Below, one piece after another: positions 30,001 through 36,515 of a DNA stretch of 64,000 nt (position 1 is its first letter; every line of letters starts with the position of its first letter). Made by a program: the position numbers and the translations under genes. Under the pieces are notes generated by a model. It was given only the letters and a program-made list of their open reading frames with translations, was not told the DNA's origin and ran no database searches. The stretch is from assembly GCA_001829315.1 (NCBI GenBank), contig MIAY01000036.1:62001-126000 (forward strand), given 5' to 3'. The DNA comes from Spirochaetes bacterium GWE1_32_154. Lineage in GTDB: Bacteria; Spirochaetota; GWE2-31-10.

Positions 30001-31476
30001 ATTGCTAAAACTGCAAGTTTTTCAGGTGATCCGTTAGCAGGCGGTTCTGATCTGACATCGGGTGTCAGTGGCGGAAATCCTGTTGATACTATTGAATTTA
30101 TAATGAACGAAGCGATTTTCGATTTAAAAGAAAATGTAAATTTAACCGGCGTTTTTACATTGAATTTTATTGATAATGATGCAGAACCATTGTCTCCTCC
30201 TTTATTTACAACGGGTATCGTAAAACTGGGCAGATGGACTAATAATATGATGGTTCAATCAGATACTGATTCAAATGATCAGGCTTTCTCTATTAAATTC
30301 ACTTCAAATAAACCTGATTATAAACGAATCAGATGGTCATACTTACCAAAACCCGATATTTACATTACCGATTTACGGGGAAATAGACTGAGTCAGATTG
30401 TTGATAAAATTACTATTGAAACAGCTCCTCCATTTATTGTTGATACAAGAGCGGTTGTCGGTTCTAATTCAATATATGTAGAATTTAATGAAGATGTTTC
30501 TACAATGTCAGGCGGAGATATTGATCCTTCAAATTTTCAGGTGTTGACATCAAATGGCATTGCGATTACGAGTATAAAACCGTTTGACTCGAAAACAATT
30601 AGAAAAGATCAGTTTTTATTCACTTTTAATATGCCTTTATCAGATGATATTATTGCAACTGATTTGTTTAGTGCAAACCCCGGTGCAGTAAAAGATACAC
30701 TTGATAATGTCATGAGAGAAGATATCAATTACAAATTGTCATCGATTGGTATTAACTTTTTCCTCAATACGCTTATGGAAGATTATTATAGAAAAGGGGA
30801 TGCTTGGGTTGTTAAAAACTTTGACGGCAGTGAAAAAATCACACCGGACAGTTTGAAAATAACGACAAATGTTGATGTTGAAAAATATAGAGGAATGCTT
30901 CCGTTATTATATTACGATATTTTTGATACCAGAGAAGACGCTGCTTTCTGGTTCCCGAATAAAAATAAATCTGCAAGACAGATTGTAGGACGGAATATCG
31001 GTGATACACGATGGGAATTTTTATTACCCGCTAATGATCCGAAGATTAAAATCGGTAGTTACATGGCGATGGTATTTAAAATCGGTGATTTTTATTCATA
31101 CCGGTCAATATATCCTATAGATTCCGATTCATTTACGCCGAAAGAAGCAGAATCATATTTGGTGAAGATAGAACGGTTTAAAGAACAAAGAGATGGCGTA
31201 ACAATTTTAAATAACCTCATTAATCCGACAAAAAATGAGATTGTTAAAGTGTCATACAAACTTGAAAAAGCCGGTCCGGTCAGTATTATTGTCTATGATT
31301 TAGCCGGTAACGTCGTTAAAGATTTAACTACAGAGTTCAGAGCTGCCGGTCAGCATCTTGTTGAATGGAATGGTAAAAATACTAATGGAAAAATTGTTGC
31401 AAGAGGGGTATATTTAGTAAGGGTGAGAGCACCGGGGATTTTTAATCAGATTAGAAAGGTATTGGTGGTGAAATGA
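18028..31476 (+). CDS. Giant exported beta-repeat surface protein (4,482 residues)
   Basis: A single open frame of 13.4 kb. It has a signal peptide (KLMIKIICIFLTISGYGQ) and an N-terminal module (TWDGNTDLDGADGVSWSDPLNW) of a kind often found before beta-helix domains; a second such module lies near residue 1090 (FEWLATASSNDWNTASNW). Residues about 50-2650 are imperfect short repeats rich in Gly, Thr, Asn and Ser, with recurring motifs (GTLIFDGAG, NLTISGG, GNFTV), consistent with a long right-handed beta-helix as in adhesins. A carboxypeptidase-regulatory-like domain lies at about 2807-2890, Ig-like domains with F(S/N)E(D/P) motifs from about 3480 onward, and a FlgD-like domain at the C-terminus (about 4395-4482). 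It is likely a secreted or surface filament. The export route is not evident; no autotransporter barrel is present. It is translationally coupled to the next lipoprotein gene. Confidence 0.85.
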   Translation: MKLMIKIICIFLTISGYGQTVTWDGNTDLDGADGVSWSDPLNWDLNIVPLATDDVIIGAGANVIQNVVGLTINALTVTGGTVNIQNDTSCTGAITINGGGTINLSGNLSTSVADQQYAIRVENGALHVNTYSLSANNSSGVYVDPTGTLTSGPLGGTIISTRSFRNLGTFNHGNGTIILSGTTNDTLPYAIRSANPLYNLTINRAIATSHTDIVDLPLIVENDLTNTSGDLRLNGQDLTIYGNLINSDAIIASGTEQIEVRGNVDFTGGTFTPVASTLLLTGNANTSFNPVGNSIYNITMNKNTDIEQVTLNSDFVLANNGTISATQGILDINNYNITGTATGTLLSVGANGTLELEANGQTINVASVSAAGMIRYDGIAGGTVFNVSYTNIEVAGGAYTFAGGGSLTVNGALTVTSGSIAIGNNGVSVSGITDIDGILTIGNQMALFTGGLTGTGSLTGGAGDIDINGNATISTFIEGAGNTNIAGDFTVTTFTNAGGTLIFDGAGAITSNGQNLGDMEIATDRSLGGALDCGSLTINAGTTLSSSGNNLTATALVCNGTFNALVGGDIQINGDVTNGGAGARTITGGVGTFNVTGNVSAEIFTSAGGNVDIDGTLTCTTFNQGAGSVSVGNAFTVGTFTDDVGELFLDGVAGTAITCANNLGNVTINANKTAGSNLQFANLTVSGGSTLSTGANALNVMGNAFGAGDLNCGGGVLDVNGDFTVTGNTTFSSATSNIGGNFTATGATFDANGGTLIFDGAGTINGNGKNLVKVQIATDRSLVGALICENLNINESTLTTGNNSLTVNANITQTGAGNLVSGNQPVTVTGNVDVTTFTGGAGAIDIGGFIQTGNFTASSTTTTVGGDFTVVGVFTHSGATVIFDNTGVISQTTMFNNLTITGGTRTLIGILTVANDLIINGVGAVLDVVATAVDVNRDIDIQAGNLTSSGAITVERNWSNVVGAGGFTGAGSTVTFDTITTATISGDTTFNNLTCTSPGKTINITAGTNQQVTGTMTLTGSPGNLVTLTSTGNWTLTNQGSVDADFVAVKYSQASASIAPVSCQDLGFNNANWAFSANPNNFEWLATASSNDWNTASNWNLGFVPNSGDNITILANAIYPELPALGYTANNLNISVAGASLDTMGENLIVNGAYSNSGTLRVRGTEALMTNVDFSQGTFNYYHTADAPLQALVYNNLVISGTATYSTAGVTTINGSLTISGTGKLSMGYNVTVTGTLTMSNGFIDVDAYALDINGTRTLTGGVINISTGTLDLQGNPTVLNGTNITLLSNGVIDSTGEDFTLSNGSIDAGSNTDALNCSALAISGGIFTASSSIITCATFSQTNGIFNGNTSNIICTGATFSTSSGTFNAGTSKVIFNGTLAQAFNPGVSTYYDIEINNGVGGSVTLSNDLNIAHDFINTTSSFTHGSRLITFNGTSTQIFTPGTSNFYDIIINNGGGGSVSLSQDLNITHNLNITSATFTHNSNKVIFNGSTAQTITTGGTGAGRTFYDIEVNSTDIVSLSALNDLKMDTGGTLTLTNGTLALNNKTLSLGNPFTLSSATSTLAIGTGTFNGYDGTSYYNITQNSGTISHDSGTLVGNDVSINGVTYILTNTGAIFSVYGNFTIAGAATWTANSGDVTMYTAGSTVNINKGLGASILNLTANSAGAVSIVTNPLFMSGDFYLQTGTFTQNGLDMTVGGTFTIDDTTTYTASTLNVAGDFTLNATSTFTKGGTLSFTASGDIKDGNAVLKDLGDVVITAGTRTQTSDLSMTNLTINGENITGDYNLTVASNVDSSAGTITASGQTAGKNINIGGNFTSGIFTAGAGAGTLNFNGSGATQVFTPNSGTFGIAQTSGVAVVQINGTSTFSSFTTSAGNSLRLDGSSAACTVNIASGGTFTNDGSLVVNDSGNPVTLKSAAGTAIFTGTDINYNGKKIFLSGIDYQTDVTLEADETIQLSGDCSFTNININNATASFIDGAQTFNITGDWSNAGTCTMTGTANFNGVAAQDIISGGTAVAKQFNILNHNGTGTLRIVTNDIYIKSTFTNSSDIFNLNGLNMTVVGALTISGGTFDASIGTPTIYVGSNWEKNGAGLFTAGISTVNFTGNGSIVNAETFYNMTVSSGTRTLGAAINPTITHDLSITGGIFQAGARIVFVGHDWNRSGVGLFTAGSSTVNFNGTGVIVNDETFFNLTVSAGTRTQTLDITVTNDVLITGTGNYSPGLLKTSVGRHWTNSNTFTPGSSRVIFNGTVNQTFIPGVSNYYSMQVNNTGGAGSNTVQLSTNDLTLNAGGILTLTAGVLNLNSQNLTINTSPTLTGGVIDLNSNIITAIGVAIDVNGTSINNANNSGTINCGNFKLSSGSVNNTLNPVTLICGDFTIAGGTYKAFGSPITASGNVDLTGGTFDVSGGVSTLTMTGLLKILKSNNQSIDNLRINGGTVTINTNDLTMNNDLTIETASSLTTGSNSLFVTGNVVLNGTGLLDAGGQGVGKSVSVTGSITDDVANQGQYKASPQNTTVSGVNFDVTNFNHNSGILTFSGAAAQNFYPRSSVFYSVIVNKTNTVLLLLNNLTAVGNILISNGTLDTGLVDIYAHGNITNFGTFTARSQTVNITGATDTQTLDLGSSNLNNLEVNKTASINTVTILNTASDLTISGTLTITQGILVQNRNLTVNGTATIVATGEWRNITDTANANITFGNTLGVGCTLNVEAGGKWTVTAPTNLKTVTIANTVTNAGTITFNGGASDNISIVSSNPGVDQKDWAGTGVAPIFTMNDVTVRDQTCTSGTPARISHDGSHPGTDNGNNINWFIGDKTISGTLYTDKGVTAAGAGVNLTLYVYLNGVTRRNRGTVTTAPDGSFSITQVSYTAGDIILITDIDGSIFTMPPAAGNITGCDLYRSHVIVRNDNLGLTTTANMGTITNFAPEIIPANAEFDVTGANLVLEANRELLVWTGMTYTPGGTITTSGTGGLDIRGTLTAGGVIDITGNGGITVSGLLTTSGNVTCTGTGGVTITATGKLTASLTDTLSFGGSWGRATGGVWTPNSSTVNITGTPASTLTAGETFHNLTINKTSSTNMVTSIGALTVNNDLTVTSGTFDSQAGNLTVKRDITMNGVNAVFSPGATDVFIARNWILTSDATFTAGLSSVIFNSDLATVISGDTIFYKLIFSKGTGTVSIGCTIIASYFGAYRGAVSFSGNYNLTVNGDVALLGAGNIDSLASDNWAGPLGYISDNVHHPASYTASFDFSGQVIHMTVTGDFYVNGANMISTAPWFLHIPENDDDIRKARAYGEMNVRYSQADYWVAASGGTLYEDGTLNDDKIPVDLFDNVKWDFGRLVISGVETRSDSVLYIGFGTGVENDNNEINTVFSGGTIKYNDNSIPFSGTYTDFACTVSTNGQGDMTGFYIKAPTTWNTDATGLSAGTATSTDRDGVHKTVKTNIRFNEATILRRNTKTRMPAISVDAVDLCPPVLISSVLDNTLQRTNGAAKYTFNSVKLTFSEPIQNNSFPTTADVVSDNDGDVSDGGAGAAINTAGVISGWGNFAVTGNVVTHSDSTTNGGTSDSNVIFTNTDRTNFTILLGGNYNDGGCIRSVDGTALVQPSGIYTPLATIRDNSLSHNLIDTAVTRTTSGNWALTNIPQFTETKTDERTAHINGRIDNYILKFNEDIQMYDGNGSVNGQGTHTIVAENFTHSYIAEVADLNLVELKKDAPFNLNLIEISMSYNFGDTGELPLLSYLNSSVVKFISTNYRLEMGNGHTNSAVRVDGAEPVVYGVDLSIDDPDEHYVPSDFNSSPYYNHLTDTYQDPGAAPEFNMHRSNPAPYSGTTVPFTDRSYRNKIRFTFSEDLDLASIGIPLNTRASGYTYTNQQKSEFTNSNFGNSTVTANGLYFSGLGTLKGCNLSSDAGTNFVQFETERELFVHLTGWYDLSTQSFPGAINSVTTVPRIEGTDYFDTNDGALNLLVKDTSGNSIQAKDTTNSDVEITVTKDWDISKPVFRYIAKTASFSGDPLAGGSDLTSGVSGGNPVDTIEFIMNEAIFDLKENVNLTGVFTLNFIDNDAEPLSPPLFTTGIVKLGRWTNNMMVQSDTDSNDQAFSIKFTSNKPDYKRIRWSYLPKPDIYITDLRGNRLSQIVDKITIETAPPFIVDTRAVVGSNSIYVEFNEDVSTMSGGDIDPSNFQVLTSNGIAITSIKPFDSKTIRKDQFLFTFNMPLSDDIIATDLFSANPGAVKDTLDNVMREDINYKLSSIGINFFLNTLMEDYYRKGDAWVVKNFDGSEKITPDSLKITTNVDVEKYRGMLPLLYYDIFDTREDAAFWFPNKNKSARQIVGRNIGDTRWEFLLPANDPKIKIGSYMAMVFKIGDFYSYRSIYPIDSDSFTPKEAESYLVKIERFKEQRDGVTILNNLINPTKNEIVKVSYKLEKAGPVSIIVYDLAGNVVKDLTTEFRAAGQHLVEWNGKNTNGKIVARGVYLVRVRAPGIFNQIRKVLVVK

Positions 31477-32423
31477 GATTTTTAACTGTCCTTTTAGTTT
31501 TATCCTTTATTTCGTGTGAATATAAACCGCCTTATTCGGGAGTTGTTCCGATTAGTTTAGACGAAAACCTTTCTTTATGGGATGTTGATAGCGGTATTTC
31601 ACTAGTAGAAACAACTTCAGATGCAGGAACTGTGGTGTATTCACTTGGGCTTATTAATATACTTTCTGATGACACAACCAATTATTCTTCAGGATCAACC
31701 GGTGAATGGATTGCATCATCTCCTGTAGCGGATAAAATTAAGGCTCCGTCCATATTTCAAGCGGTTACTGACCCGATAAATCCTGATAACAGGCTTCTTC
31801 TTCTTGAACTGAAAAGAGAACCGCTTGCCGAGTATATTTATTATCCGCTCAATGTTGATTATGAGATGTCAAGTTACATTTTCAGGTATGATTATCGTGA
31901 TCTATCAAAAGTGCCGGGACCGATTTATCTTAGCATCGGTAGAAATGACGGAAGCGATGATGTGTGTTTTACCCGTGATGTACAGCAAAAAGAGTCAGGA
32001 ACGGCAGTTGAAACGCTTAATTTTATTGACATTGGTACCTATCATATACGATTTGGAAATGCTGATATATTAAATATCATACCGACTTTTTCAATCTATC
32101 TTGATAATGTATATCTCTTTAAAAATAGTAATCATGCAATTTCTCAACGGGTAACAATTAAAGAAGCCGGTATTTATAGAATTGCAATTAATGCAAAAGC
32201 ATTATCCTCATCAATATTTACACTTAAAATTTCAGGATATTCCGGTACATTTCCCTTAACTGATACATTTGCTGAATATTCATATTATATCCGTTTAGAC
32301 AGAGGTGATACAACGATTGAAATAATGCCTGTTGATGCTATTATAAGTAATCGTATTCCCGGTGCTATTGAGATTTCATCTATAGTTCTTGAGTTTCACC
32401 CTGATAAAAGCAGTATTGATTAG
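31473..32423 (+). CDS. Lipoprotein coupled to the giant protein
   Basis: A 316-residue lipoprotein with signal LLVLSFISC (lipid Cys15). Its start overlaps the giant's stop (ATGA), so the two are translated together and probably work together, for example with this protein anchoring or presenting the giant at the cell surface (inference). The mature part is beta-rich, with segments such as YIYYPLNVDYEMSSYIFRYD and GIYRIAINAKALSSSIFTLK, and could be one or two jelly-roll domains. I recognise no catalytic motif or named family. Confidence 0.7.
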   Translation: MRFLTVLLVLSFISCEYKPPYSGVVPISLDENLSLWDVDSGISLVETTSDAGTVVYSLGLINILSDDTTNYSSGSTGEWIASSPVADKIKAPSIFQAVTDPINPDNRLLLLELKREPLAEYIYYPLNVDYEMSSYIFRYDYRDLSKVPGPIYLSIGRNDGSDDVCFTRDVQQKESGTAVETLNFIDIGTYHIRFGNADILNIIPTFSIYLDNVYLFKNSNHAISQRVTIKEAGIYRIAINAKALSSSIFTLKISGYSGTFPLTDTFAEYSYYIRLDRGDTTIEIMPVDAIISNRIPGAIEISSIVLEFHPDKSSID

Positions 32424-32503
32424 GGTGAATCGGTATTTGCGTTTATCAAGCGAAATAATTCAATAATTTATACCCCTGAAAAGAGATTATCTTTCAATTT
32501 TAC

Positions 32504-32532
32504 ATGAGGCTCTGTATTGAGCCATTTGCAAA
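32504..32532. repeat. Remnant ends of the multi-hairpin repeat
   Basis: ATGAGGCTC followed shortly by GAGCCATTTGCAA. The first block matches the right end of the copy at 33435 and the second the reverse complement of the right end of the copy at 37673, so two repeat ends meet here. GGCTC/GAGCC also forms a small hairpin between two convergent genes. Confidence 0.45.
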
Positions 32533-32535
32533 TAA

Positions 32536-33384
32536 TCACTTCAATTGATCCCAGCGATAGCCACTATTTACATAAAACCCCGCTTCACCAAGCAGGTTAA
32601 AATTTTTCCAGATACCTTCACTGTTTACACCGGTATCATAATATATATCAGTAAACCACACCGTGCCTATTCTAAGTTCAGGGCCAATGAAAAAATTTTT
32701 TGTCATTTTGTCATCTTTTATAACGGGGAAAAAATCAAGCCCGCCGGCAAGTGAAAAACCTATCGGGAACCCGTCAATAAATCCTCCATAAATTAATGTT
32801 CCGATAAACGGTTCAAAATTATAAGAATCGCCCAAATCAAAATGATAATTAACTCCAAGTTCAAGTGAAGGCATAATAAAATTAGTTAGATTAAATGAAA
32901 AATCAAGAGATACATTCTCCTTAAATCTATATCCCCACGCAAAACAAAAATCAATATTCACTTTAGTTTTCGGGTTAAAAACACGGGGAAAACGATGAGG
33001 CATCGGTGTTCCATGATCGTCAATTCCTGAAGGAATCTCATTATTGTTATTATATTTTAACAATATCCCTCTTGCTATTTTTGTTGAAACATCATTACTT
33101 ATTAAAAGATATGAATCATCAACTTTTTCATAACAGTTTTCAAATGCTTTTTTATCATTTTCATGAGTGATTGTGTTTACTAAACTATCAAAATCTTCGG
33201 ATGTTAGTATTTTAGGTACTTCGTCTTCTCCGGGGCCTTTTTTAATCGGGTAGTTTTTTTTTAGACCTGATTTAATATCTGTTTTTACAAGTATACCGCT
33301 TCTTCCTTTCAGATAAAATCCATCTGAAGCATTTAAAAGAACAATATTTACCAAATAGAGTGTTAAAATAAACTGTTTAGTCAT
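32536..33384 (-). CDS. Outer-membrane beta-barrel-like protein, unknown role
   Basis: A 282-residue exported protein with a signal peptide (QFILTLYLVNIVLLNAS). A charged region of about 110 residues with Lys/Glu/Asp-rich stretches is followed by a C-terminal half (about 140-282) of alternating hydrophobic and polar residues with aromatic girdles (VSLDFSFNLTNF, LELGVNYHFDLG, FEPFIGTLIYGGF, NFFIGPELRIGTVW). This is the look of an eight-strand outer-membrane barrel. It has no neighbour in the same direction close upstream. The family is not recognised. Confidence 0.6.
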   Translation of the reverse strand: MTKQFILTLYLVNIVLLNASDGFYLKGRSGILVKTDIKSGLKKNYPIKKGPGEDEVPKILTSEDFDSLVNTITHENDKKAFENCYEKVDDSYLLISNDVSTKIARGILLKYNNNNEIPSGIDDHGTPMPHRFPRVFNPKTKVNIDFCFAWGYRFKENVSLDFSFNLTNFIMPSLELGVNYHFDLGDSYNFEPFIGTLIYGGFIDGFPIGFSLAGGLDFFPVIKDDKMTKNFFIGPELRIGTVWFTDIYYDTGVNSEGIWKNFNLLGEAGFYVNSGYRWDQLK

Positions 33385-33434
33385 CTGCCTCCCTCCTGAT
33401 ATGAGTATAGTTGATAAAGAGATATTAATCTACA

Positions 33435-33484
33435 GGGCATCTTGCAGAAAATCGAGATAAAAAGAGTATTTTTGCATGAGGCTC
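33435..33484. repeat. Multi-hairpin repeat, partial copy (third hairpin only)
   Basis: GCATCTTGCAGAAAA and TTTTTGCATGAGGC flank the loop TCGAGATAAAAAGAGTA, which is conserved in other copies. The stem has three mismatches and the first two hairpins are missing. It lies about 50 bases past the stop of the BadF-type gene. Confidence 0.65.
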
Positions 33485-33530
33485 TTTCGTCATTATATTT
33501 ACCTTCTGCAAAAGCACACTGTAAATATTT

Positions 33531-34496
33531 CTAAGTGGTCTCATACGAATTTTCCCATTTACCGCATCGTCCGCCACTTCGTCCGATAACTTCATTACTA
33601 TCAAGGATTTCAATGACCTCACATAGATTCGAACAATCTTTACATTTAAAACTGCCCGTTGCAATCGAGTGATCGGCAATGTCAAAACCCCTAAAACGGG
33701 TTTGTTTAATTGTAGCATTTTTAGCAATAAGAGCAGCACCAAATGCACCCATAACCATATTATATTGTGGTATCGTAATATCGGCCTTTAAGGCTTCGCT
33801 AAAAGCTCTTCCGATTCCTTTATTTGCGCTAATACCGCCTTGAAGGAGAATCGGTGTTTTTATTTCTTTACCACGGCATACATTACTTAAATAATTACGA
33901 ACCATTGCGTGACAAAGACCCATAAGAATATCTTCCTGTTTATGACCGACTTGTTGTTTATGAATCATATCAGATTCTGCAAATACGGTACATCGCCCGG
34001 CAATATCAGTCGGGTTTTCTGATAAAACAGATTTATTACTTAACTCATCAATTGAAATATCAAGTCTTTTTGCCTGTGAGTCAAGAAAACTGCCCGTTCC
34101 CGCAGCACAAACAAGATTCATGGCAAAATCAACAACAACGCCATCCCGTATAATGGTAACTTTACTGTCCTGACCGCCGATCTCGAGAATCGTCTGAACA
34201 TCAGGGTGTAAATGAATAGCAGCCCGTGCATGTGCCATAATTTCATTCTTTATTATATCCGCACCGACAACGGCACCGATTAATGATCTTCCGCTTCCGG
34301 TGACACAAACCCCACTGATTTCAACATCATCAGGAATATTTTGTTCAAGTTCCTTTAATCCCTTTTGTACCGCAGCAATCGGGTTTCCCTGCCCGCGAAT
34401 ATATGAATCAAATAAAACAGTATCGTTACTATCAATAACTAAAAGATTTATACTAATAGAACCTACATCAACACCTAAGTAAACTTTTTTTTTCAT
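33531..34496 (-). CDS. BadF/HgdC-type ATPase (acyl-CoA dehydratase activase)
   Basis: A 321-residue ASKHA-fold ATPase of the BadF/BadG/BcrA/HgdC family. Motifs seen are YLGVDVGSISINLLVID (phosphate 1), the cluster-binding CAAGTGSFLD, ILEIGGQDSKVTII, and LLQGGISANKGIG (adenosine site). A Cys-rich tail (CKDCSNLCEV, RSGGRCGKW) is present. The family binds one [4Fe-4S] cluster per dimer and uses ATP to push low-potential electrons into 2-hydroxyacyl-CoA dehydratases or related double-cubane reductases. Its start overlaps the previous gene's stop by four bases. It forms a three-gene unit with the two genes upstream. The final electron acceptor is unknown; no dehydratase subunit pair follows. Confidence 0.88.
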   Translation of the reverse strand: MKKKVYLGVDVGSISINLLVIDSNDTVLFDSYIRGQGNPIAAVQKGLKELEQNIPDDVEISGVCVTGSGRSLIGAVVGADIIKNEIMAHARAAIHLHPDVQTILEIGGQDSKVTIIRDGVVVDFAMNLVCAAGTGSFLDSQAKRLDISIDELSNKSVLSENPTDIAGRCTVFAESDMIHKQQVGHKQEDILMGLCHAMVRNYLSNVCRGKEIKTPILLQGGISANKGIGRAFSEALKADITIPQYNMVMGAFGAALIAKNATIKQTRFRGFDIADHSIATGSFKCKDCSNLCEVIEILDSNEVIGRSGGRCGKWENSYETT

Positions 34497-35575
34497 GTAT
34501 TGTGCTCCTTACCGTTCTTTTTTCTTCTATCATACAGCATATCAATATACGCTTCAAGTCTTGTAACCAGACCAACATGACTTGTGTGTTCATCAAATGA
34601 ACATTCTAATACAGGTAAATCATAATCACTGCTCACTTTTCTTAAAATCGGTCGGATACTGATTTCAGGCATGCAGCCGGATGGACAAAGATGTATTACA
34701 CCGTCATACGAATCTTCTCCACAGATAATTGAATGTGCAATAGAGTCAAGGGCGTGACCGCCTACTTTCGTTTGCAAATAAGGTTTTGCAATTTCAAGCA
34801 TGTGCTTTTTTGAATGTTTACCTGATAAATGCGGGAAAAAAATATTTTTGAGTTCGACCCCGAGAAGAAAATAATTAACGACTTCAACGCCAAGACCGCC
34901 TAATAATTCTTCCATACTATGGTTTAAATATTTATCACGTAAAACGCTTGCTTCTCCGACTAATGCAACTTTCAGCACCTTTTTATCGGTATTGATATTA
35001 ATTGCTGTAAATCGTTCAAATATTTTACTTTTTAAAATCGAGATTTCTATTCCGGTCTTAGCAGCTTCCAATTCCAGTAAACATTGATTAGTAACCGTTG
35101 AAGTCTCACCTTTTTTAATTTCACGTGGTCGGGTTTTCCAAGCTAACTTCTCAATTTCATCAATGAGAAACATTTTTTGTAAAGCCCATAAAGCTCCTCT
35201 CCAGAATTTAAAAAAAGGCGGGTCATAATGTTTTATAATTGGTGGTTTTATCCCGGTGTCACCAAGACCGAAAATGTGCATTTTCAAACCGCGTTCATCC
35301 AGTATTTTTTGTAATAATTGCCGGTAGTATGTTAATCGGCAAGGACCGTTTCCATTAACCATAACTGCATACTCAACACCTTCTTCTGCTGCTTTTATAA
35401 AATGGCCGATAAAAATTTTGAATGGTAAACAAAGAGAATCAGGTGATACTTCATAACCGAGTTTGACTATCTCAGGGGTTGTCGGGCTGATCCATGGTGT
35501 TGCCCCCATCGCATCGGCAATTGCAGCAAATGCTATGGAATAGTTTCCCATATTAGGAATTGCAATTTTGTTCAT
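34493..35575 (-). CDS. HgdB-like / CoA-dehydratase-related Fe-S protein
   Basis: A 360-residue protein related to the D-component (HgdB/DUF2229-associated) part of large activase proteins. Conserved Cys-containing blocks are SPDSLCLPFKIFIGHFI, NGNGPCRLTYYRQLL and LCPSGCMPEISIRPIL, probable iron-sulfur ligands. It also has ECSFDEHTSHVGLVTRLEA, the family's C-terminal signature shared with the next gene's SIDEHSA-type block. It is likely a redox partner of the ATPase gene downstream. The substrate is not predictable. In Firmicutes the same parts are usually fused in one protein of about 1,400 residues; here they are separate. Confidence 0.75.
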   Translation of the reverse strand: MNKIAIPNMGNYSIAFAAIADAMGATPWISPTTPEIVKLGYEVSPDSLCLPFKIFIGHFIKAAEEGVEYAVMVNGNGPCRLTYYRQLLQKILDERGLKMHIFGLGDTGIKPPIIKHYDPPFFKFWRGALWALQKMFLIDEIEKLAWKTRPREIKKGETSTVTNQCLLELEAAKTGIEISILKSKIFERFTAININTDKKVLKVALVGEASVLRDKYLNHSMEELLGGLGVEVVNYFLLGVELKNIFFPHLSGKHSKKHMLEIAKPYLQTKVGGHALDSIAHSIICGEDSYDGVIHLCPSGCMPEISIRPILRKVSSDYDLPVLECSFDEHTSHVGLVTRLEAYIDMLYDRRKKNGKEHNT

Positions 35576-36458
35576 TTTTCCACCTCACAGAATCTATAAA
35601 AGCCTCAAGTCTCGTGTCAACTCCGGCTAATGCAGAGTGTTCATCAATAATCAAAACGATAAACGGGATGCTTTTCTCTTTCAAAACAGATCGTGATGTT
35701 TCTAACATTACCGAGTCACATCCGCAATTAAATGAACTGATTTGGATAACACCTTTGCATTTTTCAGGATCAAGTTGAAATAGATTATCATTCATTTCGC
35801 CGCATGTGTCCCAGCGGATTGCGTCTTTTTTTCTTTTTTCTTTTTTGAACTCAATTATTTCATAGCTGATATTCATTTTTTTCAGTTTTTTTATAACCGG
35901 CCCGGTAATATAGTCGTCATATAAATTATATGGGTGACTTACGATGAAAAAAGAAGCTTCAGTTTTTTTAGATTGTTCTTTTTCTTCGGTATGTTTTTTC
36001 GTGGCGTTAACAGCACGATTTGCTGCTTTTTTTGCAATTGAATTTGAAAAACCAAGTTCCTGTGCAAATTTCTGCAGTGACGATATAAGTTTTATTTTAT
36101 TTTCATTTATTTCAAAAGTAATTACTTTACCCGGTGCGAGAATTCGTGCAACATCGGGAAGTACGCTTAATTTGGGACATGAACAATGTTTTTTTATAGT
36201 GGATATAATTCGCGGCACGAACAAAACATCAACTTTATCAATAAGTTCAAGAATATGTGCGTCAAATAATTTGATGGGCAGGCAATTTTCTGATTCGGCT
36301 ACTGAACTTGCTAATTCTATAGTTTTACGGGATGTTGATTCTGATAAAATTACTTCAATTTCTAATGTTTCAAAAAATGTTTTCCATAAATCAGGATAAA
36401 AAAAATAATATAAAGACTTTGGAATTCCTACTTTTTTGATTGTCATTTTTTGAGCCAA
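35553..36458 (-). CDS. DUF2229-type acyl-CoA dehydratase activase partner
   Basis: A protein of about 300 residues carrying the DUF2229 signature: VGIPKSLYYFFYPDLWKTFF, the Cys in SENCLPIKLFDAHI, the region KKHCSCPKLSVLPD, and the terminal FNCGCDSVMLE and DEHSALAGVDTRLEAFID. I take the TTG at 36458 as likely start because AAGGAG lies six bases upstream; an ATG at 36446 or a longer form from 36515 is possible. It is the first gene of the three-gene unit and overlaps the next by 23 bases. Several conserved Cys suggest Fe-S binding. The role is inferred from family and context. Confidence 0.78.
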   Translation of the reverse strand: MAQKMTIKKVGIPKSLYYFFYPDLWKTFFETLEIEVILSESTSRKTIELASSVAESENCLPIKLFDAHILELIDKVDVLFVPRIISTIKKHCSCPKLSVLPDVARILAPGKVITFEINENKIKLISSLQKFAQELGFSNSIAKKAANRAVNATKKHTEEKEQSKKTEASFFIVSHPYNLYDDYITGPVIKKLKKMNISYEIIEFKKEKRKKDAIRWDTCGEMNDNLFQLDPEKCKGVIQISSFNCGCDSVMLETSRSVLKEKSIPFIVLIIDEHSALAGVDTRLEAFIDSVRWKNEQNCNS

Positions 36459-36515
36459 ATCATACTCCTTATATGAATTATTTTGGTTATAAACGTTAAT
36501 TTTTTTTAAGTTCAT

